This document shows, piece after piece, positions 1 through 9,841 of a stretch of 64,000 bases of DNA (position 1 is its first letter; each line of letters opens with the position of its first letter). The DNA comes from Drechslerella dactyloides. Lineage: Eukaryota; Ascomycota; Orbiliomycetes; Orbiliales; Orbiliaceae. The DNA lies in contig JAGTWJ010000002.1 of NCBI GenBank assembly GCA_020064725.1, positions 310,001 through 374,000 of the forward strand. Direction: 5' to 3'. The notes under the pieces are model-generated. The model did no database searches. It worked only from the letters and a program-made list of their open reading frames with translations, and was not told the DNA's origin. Made by a program: the position numbers and the translations under genes.

Positions 1-370
1 TATTATCTCCCTTCTGATTTAGCCTAGCCTCCATTTTTAATGTTTGCTTCGGAAGCCGTCATTGACTGATTGAGTGTGTTCACTTTCTTTTCCTTGTCCC
101 TTTGTATGGTCTTTTTGTGTGTGGTCTTCGATTGCGATTTGGGCGTATAATGTAATGTACATGACACTCGCTGTATCTATATCTTCCATGCAAAGCATAT
201 TATACATAACAGATTCTCTTGCGACCGTTCGTTCGTTCTGATGGTGTTTATATATGTAAAAGATGATGTCTGGTTCTCCCTCACTGTATGCATGTATATA
301 GCGGAAGCGGGCCCGCGGCTGGTTGCGGGTGCATATATACGTGGATGAATAGAGCTGACTTGATGCCAGG
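1..370. other. 3' flank of histidinol-phosphatase, no gene seen
   Basis: No convincing open frame or RNA gene is visible. The stretch is AT-rich and lies downstream of the minus-strand histidinol-phosphatase, so it probably holds that gene's 3' UTR and the spacer to the next gene outside the window. Confidence 0.4.
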
Positions 371-1414
371 CTACTCCCGCAGGATACCCTTCAGGTCTTC
401 TATCCGGACTCTCTTCGCCTCGATACTCGCACTTCCGATCTTCGGTAGCGCCTGTCCCGCGACCTCTGTTGACAGAAAACCATCCTTGAGGATCCTCTGC
501 GTGTTAACCCACTCGTAGTACCACAGTTCCTCGACGCCGTGCTGGTGCAGATATTGCAGACAGCGGCCATATCCGTACGCCACCTGCGCAACGCCATGGC
601 TGTCGTCGCTCAGCACGAACTTGACACCCTCGGCCTTCATCACGGCCAGCACGTCCGGGCCCGGATACGGGTGCGCCCAGCCTTTCCTCGTCGCGGCGGA
701 GTTGATCTCCACCATCCCGCCGTAGCTGGCGATGAAGCGCACGTTCCGCAGGATTCGCTCGTACACGCTGGGGATGGCGGTCAGATCGACCGTGTGATCG
801 GTGCATTTCAGCCGCACGAGGTCGAAGTGCCCGACGACCGGCGGCTTGAGCGCCGTGAGCATGGAGTACTGCGTGTCGAAATAGACTTCGAAGAGTCGCT
901 GTTCACCTGTCGAGTCTGTGAGTTGGATCTCCGGGAACCGGTCCGGTGGGGTGCCGCCGCTTTCTCTGGCGATGCGGTCGTTGTTCTCGACGGCGGCGAC
1001 GGCGGTTTGGTACATTTCTTCGGAAAAGTCGATGGGCACTTCGTCGACGTGGTGGACGGAGCCGACGAAGATGTCGAATGCGTATTTCGCACGCAGGGCT
1101 GCGATTTCCGTGACCATCGATGGGCGGATCCAGTCCACTTCGAACCCGATTAGGAGGGTGATTTTCTCACGGTACTTCTCCCGCAGCTCCAGCGCGACCC
1201 GGTAGTATTCTTTGAAGTTGCCGGCAAGGGATTCCGGGGTGTAGTTCAGCGCCTGTTCCTCGGGGTAGAGGTCCTTTGGGACGGCGCGCGGCATGTGCTC
1301 CGTCAGGCTGAAGACGCGCAGGCCCTTCGCGATAGCCTGCTTGATGCAGGCCTCGAGGGAGTCTTTCGCATGGGAGCAGAACTGCCCCGAATGAGAGTGG
1401 TGAGAGAACGGCAT
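371..1414 (-). CDS. Histidinol-phosphatase, PHP family
   Basis: A single-exon gene of 347 aa, the usual size for fungal HIS2-type histidinol-phosphatases. It should remove phosphate from L-histidinol phosphate, the penultimate step of histidine synthesis, in the cytosol. The N-terminus carries the PHP metal-binding motif HSHSGQFC (residues 5-12), followed by SLTEHMPR. A conserved GFEVDW segment lies near residue 110, and the late metal-ligand motif LSDDSHG is near residue 270. These together are diagnostic of the PHP phosphoesterase fold with a trinuclear metal centre. The ATG at 1412-1414 starts directly at the first PHP motif, so there is no room for a targeting peptide. No intron is needed. 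The assignment to histidinol-phosphatase rather than another PHP enzyme rests on overall resemblance to the fungal family and is fairly secure. Confidence 0.9.
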   Translation of the reverse strand: MPFSHHSHSGQFCSHAKDSLEACIKQAIAKGLRVFSLTEHMPRAVPKDLYPEEQALNYTPESLAGNFKEYYRVALELREKYREKITLLIGFEVDWIRPSMVTEIAALRAKYAFDIFVGSVHHVDEVPIDFSEEMYQTAVAAVENNDRIARESGGTPPDRFPEIQLTDSTGEQRLFEVYFDTQYSMLTALKPPVVGHFDLVRLKCTDHTVDLTAIPSVYERILRNVRFIASYGGMVEINSAATRKGWAHPYPGPDVLAVMKAEGVKFVLSDDSHGVAQVAYGYGRCLQYLHQHGVEELWYYEWVNTQRILKDGFLSTEVAGQALPKIGSASIEAKRVRIEDLKGILRE

Positions 1415-2169
1415 GTCGTCGTCGTGCGATGAGTGATATCAACGGAGGCCGAGGATATCGATACTCGATATGGCAAAAGGCGGTGAGAAACTGCGTTGAA
1501 GCGTCTAAACTGCAACAGGAAACGCCGGATCACGAAGGCCGTCCCGGCTGTGGGGCGGCTTTATAATGCCCTATCCGCTTATCGATCTGGCATGTCCAGG
1601 AACCGCCAGCGGGGCAGCCAGCCTGGCAGGAACCTGGCCGGAAGGTGCTCGGGTTTGTGAGCGTTCGAGCATTTTGGCGTGCATGTGCATTTTGCAAGCC
1701 CGGCCGGCAAGGATGTTGCAAATTTAGCGAACAGGTTTCGAAGAATGCGAGACATATGCGGCATGCAAGCTCGGGGCCCGCTGGACGCCAGCGCGAGTCC
1801 AGCCTCATAGGGATTAGGCTCACGGCGCGGAGATTTTCGAGCACCATCCGCGCAGGGGAACACGATCGATGAGGCCAATTGACAGGACGAATTTGTCAAT
1901 CGATTACTTGTATGGTAGGTTATGCATCGTGTTGGAGCTCTTCTGTATTTGAGTCTCCGTCAAAGGAATGTTTGAATGTGAAGTCATGCCTCATAGTCAT
2001 TACAACTATCAAGGAGTGTATCGGTGCATCTGAACTTGTAGCTGCAACTTCCATCTAGCACCCTACTTTTCTGCATTGATAATAAGAACGAAAAAATATA
2101 GAACAAAAGAAAAAACCAACGCGCCTGTGGATGAGAATATGGTCCGTTGAAATGAATGCAATCAATCAA
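1415..2169. other. Intergenic: promoter of histidinol-phosphatase and 3' end of LeuRS
   Basis: Short open frames here have no recognisable domain and are interrupted on both strands. The left part should contain the histidinol-phosphatase promoter, and the right part the LeuRS 3' UTR. I see no exact TGACTCA element next to the histidinol-phosphatase start. Confidence 0.4.
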
Positions 2170-5100
2170 TCAGGCCTGCCCTGCCTGCCCTTCCTCTTCT
2201 ATATTCTCAAACGAAAATGTAGGCACACCCGGCATGGCGGCCTCGGCGGCCGGTGCCAGCTGTCCTTCCACTCTCCTCAGCTCTCCGTCGTCCGCCACAA
2301 AGTTGCCCGTCTTTCCACCGTCGTCCACGACGACAACTTCCATAGCCGCGCTTCCTGTCGTCTTCTTCATCGCGGGTAGGACGGCCAAAAGAGTCTGCAC
2401 CTCGTCAAACCGTAGCTTGCGATCCAGAACGGTCTCGGGATCCTCCTTCGCGCCGACGAGCTTCTGCTTCAGCACCTGGATGAATGGCATGGCCTTCTTC
2501 ATCTCAGCCTTGGGAATCTCGGCTGCAAGCGCCTTGTCGTTGATGCTGATGCTGACGGAATCAAAGTACTTCCTCACAAGCTCGACATAGGGATCCTGCC
2601 ACGCCGGGTAGTTTCTCGCGACAAAGATGGTCACCTTCTTGGGCTTCTTGGGGTCGAAGAAGCCCTTCTTGCCCCTGCTCATCTTCTTGAGTTGCGCGGC
2701 TTCCGTGCTGGTAATCTTGCCGCTCAGAGCTCGGACGTATTCCAGCGCCGCGCCCAAGGTCCGGTCGAACGGCGCGGTTGGCGTTGGGAACAGCTCGTTC
2801 TGGACTGATGTTGTGTTTTCGAGGACTTCTTGCCAGATGTAATCAGCCCAGTGCGGGGCGATCGGAGTGACCATGAGGGCCTGGACACTAATCCATCTGC
2901 GGACGAGATCCTTGTGCATGCCGATACCGGATTGCAGACAGCCTTCACGATATGTGTCTCGAGCGGATTGGAATTCATAGTAACCCATCTTCAAGGCTTG
3001 CTTGAAGTGCGTCCTAAATATTTCGAAGATTGTTAATAAGAAGTTTCGATGAAATCGGGCAAAAGGAATACATAGACTTACGCGGTGTATGCAGCCCTTG
3101 TCTGCTCGATGAGGTCGTTCATCTCGTTCTCGAAGACGACATCCCACCATTGGTCCTTAGGTCCCTCCCTCAGCTTCCCTTCCTTAGCCTCCTGTACAAC
3201 TGCCTCGCACCATTCCTTCAGGGTGTGACTTCTCAGAATGGCCGCGTTGGCGGTAGACTCCTCAAAGTTGGCATCCTCAATGCTGTCACCGGCGTCCGCC
3301 AGGGCGATTCTGCTGGCATCGGCACCAAACTTCGCGATCGTTTCCTCAAGGGTCAAAAAGTTGCCGGTGGACTTCGACATCTTGTTTCCATTGAGGAGGA
3401 GATGGCCGTTTGCACGAACGGCACGAGGCCAGTATGCAGGCGGGAACAGCGCAACATGGATGTAGAGGAAGAAAGTGAAGTGATTAGGGATCAGATCCTT
3501 TCCGGAACACCGGAAGTCGAGAGGGTAGAAGTACTCGAATTCACGTCTCATGGATTCAAGATGTTGTTTCGAGATGCCGGACGCCAAAACCTCATCGGAG
3601 AGCTCACGGCATGCGAAGACGTAATCCCAGACTTCGTCCGTCATCTGCTCGACCTTGATGGGGAAGATGCCCTCTTTCTTGCCGTCCACCGAGGAGTGGA
3701 GGAAGTGGCAGATTGTGTAATAGGCCATGTAGATCGTACTGTCACTCAGGGATTCCACGAGGAATTGCGGGTCCCATGGTAGACGAGAGCCCAAGCCGTA
3801 GCTTCGGGCGCACGCCCACTGGTTCAGCCATCCTAAAACTGATTTGAAGGCGTTGAGGGTTTCCACCTGGAACGTCTCCATTGTCCCCTCAAGATGGTCT
3901 TCGACTTGCTTGCGCCAGTGTTCCTCACCGTAATCGAGGTACCACTGGTCAAGAAGGGCAACGACGCACTCATCGCCAGATCGAGAAATGACTTTGCCCT
4001 CCGGTTCGTTGTAGACGAATGCCAACCCTTCGCCGATGAGCTTTTCGCGAACCAGCGGTTTCGCCTTTTGCACTTCCATATCCTTGTAGTCGCCGATGAG
4101 CATGATACCTTGGTAGAAACCCTCCTTATAAGCGAGCTCCTTGGCTTTCGCCAGAGCGTCCTTGTCTTTGGGAGAGTTGATCTTGAGCTCTTTGACGAGG
4201 TACGGAGCCGACATCTCACCATAACTCGGGGTCTTGATGATCGGTACGATTTCGAGCTCCGCCCACTCCTTCTGGATCTTGTAGTACTCTGGCTTCTTGG
4301 CGAGATCCGTAACCGTCGCATAGTCGTCGGGGGAGTCGGACGGGACACAAGTGACGACACCGGTTCCCTTCGTGGCCAGAACTGTCTCCATAGGGAGAAT
4401 CCTGACGCCGTTCTTGTGTACGGAGAGAGGGGCGTTGACGAGAGTTCCTATCAGAATGCTTCCTTGGAAGCTTGCAAGCTGCGGGAACTTGCCCTCGTGT
4501 TCGAAGATGCGCTGGAAAGCCATGTTCCTGGCAGCCCGGGGTGTGCAGAGATAGGCCTCTTTATCGTTAACCTTGAAGATGCCGTAGTCGATTTTAGGTC
4601 CGACGAAGCAACATGTCTGGCCGTACATGGTCTCCGGACGCAGAGTCGCAGCTACCATGTACACTTTCAGTCCCTCAAGTCCTTTTGTGGAGGCAATCAG
4701 CTCTTTGGCGTCGTTGCCCCACTCGAGGACCTCGAGCTTTACTCCTGTGTACTCTTGTGGATTCAGGGCTTCACCCTCGCTTCTGTCGTGATCCATACAG
4801 GGCTGGCCGTCTTTGGGCGAGTAGATTGTATATCTCTCGCCGTATTTGACCTTTTTCAGTTCCTTCAGACGGTTCATCTGCCATCTTACGAAGGCGTCGT
4901 AGTATGGATTTGCGTCTGTTGTCAGGAAGCTCCGCCGCCAGTCGATGCGGGCACCGAAGGAATTGCAATGGTCCTGACACAGCGGCGGGAAGTGTGTCAA
5001 CCAGTAGTAGGGATCCGCGAATTTGGGGATCTCCTCTTTCGGCACGCCGATAGCCTGCATGATCTGGAACTGATACTTGAGATTGACCTTTTTCGCGGCA

Positions 5101-5675
5101 GCCTTTCCTTTCTTCGCTGCGAACTTTGTCGGGTCCTCCTTCTCCTTACCAGCTGTCGGAGGAGGTGGGGCAATCTCACCGTGATCTTCTGCCAGTTCGG
5201 CATCCGCGCCACTAAAGTCCTCGCCGAACTGCTCGATTTCGCGAACAATCTTGTCGGACGCGGCCTTGATTGGCATACCGGTGCAGTGGAAGCCGAGAGG
5301 GAACAAGGCGCGCTTCCCCTCCATCCTAGCGAATCCGGCGCTGAACTCGATCTTGGAGAGAGTGAACGAGTGCCCGGCGTGCAGCACTCCGTTCATGTAC
5401 GGGTACGCCATCGTCCCGAAGAACTTTGGATGTTTGGTGCGGAGGGTCTCCGGGTCGGTCGTGGGGTCCTCAGCGAGAGTCGGGGCGTCGATTTCGAAGA
5501 CCTTGGCGTCCTGCCATTTCTTCTGGTACCGTTTCTCGATCTCGATGAGGGAATCGCGTTTCTCGGTCTGAGCAAAGCCTGCTGTGTAAGGTACGAATCT
5601 CAAAGCATTTCTGCGGCGCGCACATACGTTTTCTAACTTGATGGTGTTTTTCGAGGCATCTTCGACGGACGCCAT
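2170..5675 (-). CDS. Leucyl-tRNA synthetase, cytosolic (class Ia)
   Basis: Three exons (5675-5628, 5567-3082, 3013-2170) encode about 1125 aa, the normal length of eukaryotic cytosolic LeuRS. The enzyme charges tRNA-Leu with leucine. The HIGH signature appears as HAGH at residues 79-82, after MAYPYMNGVL, and KMSKS lies near residue 745. The long segment between them fits the CP1 editing domain, and the tail continues into the eukaryotic C-terminal extension. The start chosen is the second ATG of the open frame (5675), in a CACCATGG context and giving the family-like MASxxxxKNTIKLEN N-terminus. Intron 1 (5568-5627, 60 nt) is in frame without stops, and splicing restores NTEKRDSLIEIEKRYQ. Intron 2 (3014-3081, 68 nt) splits an Ala codon. 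No mitochondrial presequence is visible. A very long antisense open frame (3894-5636) is a shadow of this gene. Confidence 0.95.
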
Positions 5676-5884
5676 GGTGGGCAAGATGTGGGGCCGATGC
5701 GGCTTCACTCGTTCGGGTTGCGTAAAGACGGTGGATTGATCGAAAAGTGAGCGAATCGATGCGAACGGTCTGTAAGGTAGTAGCCAGAAGTCGTCTAGCG
5801 ATAGTGATTGCGGGAGCTCGACGAAGTTCTGTGAAATCGAAAGTGCGAAAAAGCTTGAAGGATAGAGAAAGAGGTTTGGTCTTC

Positions 5885-5891
5885 TGACTCA
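5885..5891. promoter_or_regulatory. Possible Gcn4/CPC1-type element TGACTCA upstream of LeuRS
   Basis: An exact TGACTCA lies 210 bp upstream of the chosen LeuRS ATG. This is the consensus of the bZIP cross-pathway control factor (Gcn4p, CPC1/CpcA), which is known to act on amino-acid biosynthesis and aminoacyl-tRNA synthetase genes. The site is read directly; its function is inferred from position and known regulon membership. A 7-mer can occur by chance. Confidence 0.4.
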
Positions 5892-6180
5892 AGCTAGGAG
5901 GGGCCCCACCACAACCCGCATTTTATTTCGGCTTCTGGCCAGGTTGCGCCTAGCGATAAGCGCGTAGACCCCGCCATTGCGAGAGATATATCGTGGCGCG
6001 TAATTATTTCGTGGCCTATAAGTTTTATGAAGCTTCGACTTGCTTGCCAGCCACAAATTCTTATGTTCTTACTTCAAAAATATCCTCACTTGCGCACGTG
6101 CGTGCACAGCATCTACGTATTTCGCTCAATGTCGGGCACGAATGCCACGTAAGATCTCGAGCTTCCCAAATGTTATTATG

Positions 6181-6205
6181 AAAAAAAAAAAAAAAAAAAA
6201 AAAAA
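6181..6205 (+). repeat. Homopolymer A25
   Basis: An uninterrupted run of 25 A lies in the spacer between LeuRS and the F-box/LRR-like gene. It could be a nucleosome-excluding poly(dA:dT) tract, a length-variable microsatellite, or the tail of an old retroposed copy. No element body was recognised next to it. Confidence 0.85.
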
Positions 6206-6419
6206 CCACTCTGCGAGAGAGAGACAGCCAGATATACGGTGCTGCTCAACAGTATACGCGTATACGTAGCTACTCGTTACTTCTCATGCGCATTTATATG
6301 CGTGTATGTAGGCATACTGTCCGCATGCGCCTGGCCAGATGCTAGATGGGCGAACAGGTGAAAACGGGTCTGCCTTTGAATTCATAAATACTAGGAACCG
6401 GACCCTGTAGCTCACAAAT

Positions 6420-8561
6420 TTATTTTGGAGCCTTCGATAGAGAAGTCAATAGCAAACCGCGCAAATTTAGATTTGGAGTTCCATCGCAACTATGCTTTGC
6501 TATACCGACGTTAATATCACGTCCATTTTGAGGCGGAACAGCTTTTACACGGCCATAGTGTAGGGCGGTTCTGAAACGGCGCGAGACCGGCGGAAAAGTG
6601 CCCAAAGAATTTCCTGTTTCCTCCAACACTATCCCGAGTTCTCCCAGTAGCTCATCAAGCTCTATCTTTGGAATAGATTCTTCTGCACCTTCGAGTCTAG
6701 CTGCAGACTGATGCCCTTCGTTCGGCTTATCGCCGCGGCGAATTGTGAAGGTGTAATCTAATGCTCCCACTCGAATCTCATTGATGGTAAGTGAGAACGT
6801 TCCGTTTCTCGCGTTCTCCAAGATTCCCTTCTGGACGGCCTCTTTCCATGGTTTATCACCCTCACGAGGAGTCGATATGTCTCGGAAGCGCTTAAGCCGA
6901 GGGAAACATTGCTTGTTGAAGATATCGATACAAATTGGCTGTGAGACCATGCTCTATTAGTAAGTTTCTCAGGAATATAAATATATGCTTCCCACTGACG
7001 TATCAGCTTTGAACATATCAAGGCAGCAGGATACAAGTAAATACTGGGGTTATCTGTTGCGAGGCGCATGATAAGAATAGTGATGATATACTTACCATGC
7101 CATTACCCTTTTTGACTGTCAACACTTCTAAATTTCTGAAAGATGTCCCAAGATCCCTGAGAATGGACTCTATCCCGTCGTTTTCGGTAATAGTGATGGA
7201 TAACTCTCGCAAAGAATCCCCATGGCATTCTTTCAGACCGCTCAGCCATTCCGATTCAAGGTCATCGCCCGATGCATAGCTGAACTTGACTACAGTCAGA
7301 CCCTTGGCGTGTCTGAAATAGTCATCAAATTGCATTTTAATCCGCGGCCCTATTAAAGATTCAGTGCTATAGGATAGAAGCCGGGCGATGTTCAAGTCCG
7401 AGCCCGCCGCCTCAAGCTCCAGTTCGTTTCCAAGGCGAAGGGATTCCAACTGTGCGATTGCCAAAACATCGTTGGTCATGAAGACATTGGCTATAACCAC
7501 GAAGGACCCAGAACAGGTCCAGCTCTTCAGGTGCTTGAACTGAATGCGCCTGTCTTTATCTTGCTGGCAGCAGTTTTTACAAGCCTTCCAGAGGTTGAAC
7601 CCTGTCGTGATTTTTGGGATGGAATTGTACTCATTCGTGAGCCAAATTCCTCCCGGCGAATTCGAATTGACACTGTATAATTCTTCGAGGGTATCTTGGC
7701 AGCTGTGTAGTAAACTGAAAATGAGATGGTGTCGGGTTGCCTCGTTGTAGCATCCGTACCTCAAGTACTTGAGATAGGGAAACTGCATATTGGTACATTC
7801 GTGCTCGACGCAGGGGTCGAACGTTATCGCCAACCGCGTGAGGACGGTTGGCGGGCTGATCAGTGCTTTCAAAGACGGTGTTCCGACGTCGTACCCGAAA
7901 TATCGCCCGCGATAGCCATGTTCGAGAAATCTAGATGTGACGGTCATGTTAACTAGTACTGCACCGCAGAAATTCAGACACTGGACAAGAGCGTCAGAAC
8001 CGATCTACTGACTTGAATGTATGAAGCTGCCCAGGCTTCAAACCTGAGATGAGATTGCTCAGACTCTGATTGAAATCTATCTGACCCCGACAGAACACAT
8101 CGGGCGTCGAAGGTTTTCCTTTCTCTCGGATTAGTACAGGCCGTGGCACGTGCTTGAGATTCTTGTCTTTCTGATCTATTGTGCGGAAATTGACAATTTC
8201 AATCTCACGAAGGTGCTTCTTCCACCCGTCCGTAACTTGACAGAATGCTTGATCGACTTCCCAGTCCCCTGAGAAGCCCGGGATGATCAAGGTGATAGAT
8301 TTATATAGCAAAGGACGTGTCAGTTCGTAAAATAGCTTGCTTGTTTGGCCGATGTTGATGAGGTCTGGATCTATCGGATCGTCGAACTTTTGGTATCATT
8401 TGATATATTAGTATAGGAGTTGGGGATAGAGTCCGCATAACGCAATGACGAATCATTAAGAGTCAATAGAATGATAGAAAGTTAATCTTATTGCTTACAT
8501 ATGAGAGTACCTGGTATATCACTTCGTTCGGAAGTGCTGTGATATCTACTGATCCTGACAT
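6420..8561 (-). CDS. F-box protein with LRR-like C-terminal region
   Basis: Assembled from four exons (8561-8499, 8386-8013, 7930-7096, 6953-6420), giving 601 aa with all phases consistent. The first 21 residues contain the start of an F-box (DITALPNEVIYQVLSY). Exon 2 continues with DPDLINIGQTSKLF and LTRPLLYKSITL, the classic layout of fungal F-box/LRR-like proteins in which the F-box is followed by a 'first impression' strand. The rest has irregular leucine-rich stretches such as LRELSITI and FRNLEVLTV. F-box proteins recruit substrates to SCF ubiquitin ligases through Skp1. The intron 2 acceptor was chosen at 7931 because only that one keeps phase with LKPGQLHTFK. The intron 3 acceptor (6954) is the weakest call, and the last exon could be joined differently. 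Substrate unknown. Confidence 0.65.
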
Positions 8562-9841
8562 AGCGACGGCTAGGCCTATAGGATAACGTAGTTATAACGA
8601 GCCGAGATGCAAGCGCAAGTTGCGTATGAGTTTTTCTTAAATTTTTGCTCTCCGTTTAATCCGAGACCAAGCAATATATCAATATTGGCCGCGAACAGAT
8701 TTTACGAACGGTGGTAGCTACAGATGGCAGTAGTCTGGTCTTCCGACGCGCTCCGTGAGGCTGTACAGCTGTGGTGTTTGGCCCGGCCTACAGCCCCTAG
8801 GCCCTGCTTAAGCTTAGTGCCGAAAGCGATATATGGATCTGCGATAAGCTTTCAAGAGCAGTGCCAGGAGCTAGCTGTGATTGCTCGAGCTCAAGATGAT
8901 TTTGCCGTCAATGTAAGCCGCGACACCGCACCGAATTCCTACTGTGAGGTTGTTGGTAGAAAGTTAGTTGCTGTGGGCCGAGTCTCGCACTAGCTGCAGT
9001 TACCGTTGACACCAAGAATGAAAGCCCGGATTAAAGGCTACAACGCACGCGCAAGCCGTGCAACCAGATTGGCGCGCAAAGGCTGGGTTCGCTACTTCGA
9101 ACGCTCGCACATGGGCTGACCAAACTTTTGACTCCATAAACAAGTACTATTCAAATCGGTATCAATATAGATGGTCAACTTGTCTAGTATAAGAACTCGC
9201 TAAAAGTTCAAGCCATAATTACATGTAAGCGTAGCGCATGAATCTGATCTTCAGACTAAGCTATACAATGCTACCTGCATACTCATACGATATTCAGTCT
9301 ACTCTGGCTCTGGTTAGTTACAGGCTAGCTAGCTATCGCAATGATCGTAGTTATGGATATATATATCGAATTTGATTTGAATGTGAACAAATGACGACCA
9401 TATTAACGGTATGAATGCATAACTTGACGGCCAACTGGGATATACAGGCCATGGACGATTAGGAATAAGGCTAAGGGCGTTTCATGGACTCAAGTACTTA
9501 AGCTTATTATGAGACCTGTAACATACAAACCACAATTAAGAATACGCTGGACAAGAAAGATCAAATGAGCTTAAGACATGAGAAAACGGGGCGGATATGT
9601 TCAGAGCGACAGGTAACAAGGATATAGACGTGAGATTTCTGAGCTAAGTATGACAGGGAGCTGCTGATAGTTCCCAATGGCGGGATGGCGAGAATGCCAA
9701 AAGTATACCACCGTAGATCGGCCGGAGGGGCCCATCACAAAGCTTGCAAAGGCTTGCGAGCAACGATCGAATGCCTATTACCGAAAAGGGCGTTTGTGAA
9801 CCAATGAACTCGAGAACGAATCACGTGGAAGGGGTATGAGC
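8562..9841. other. Intergenic, no gene supported
   Basis: About 1.3 kb without a recognisable protein or RNA gene. A frame at 8724-8993 lacks any domain and has the composition of translated spacer. The right end may contain a short last exon of the LaeA-like methyltransferase that I could not fix. Confidence 0.35.

Larger units (their letters stand above)
5676..6419. other. Intergenic: LeuRS promoter and 3' flank of the F-box/LRR gene
   Basis: No gene is visible. The LeuRS promoter occupies the left half, including the TGACTCA at 5885. An A25 tract lies at 6181-6205. The right end is the 3' flank of the minus-strand F-box/LRR-like gene. Confidence 0.4.

Noticed and set aside
3238..5571. Other plus-strand frames within LeuRS
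   Set aside because: All overlap the coding exons of LeuRS in other frames and lack features.
3894..5636. 580-codon plus-strand open frame opposite LeuRS
   Set aside because: It is a complete antisense shadow of the strongly coding LeuRS exon. Its protein has no domain, and codon bias of the true gene explains the lack of stops.
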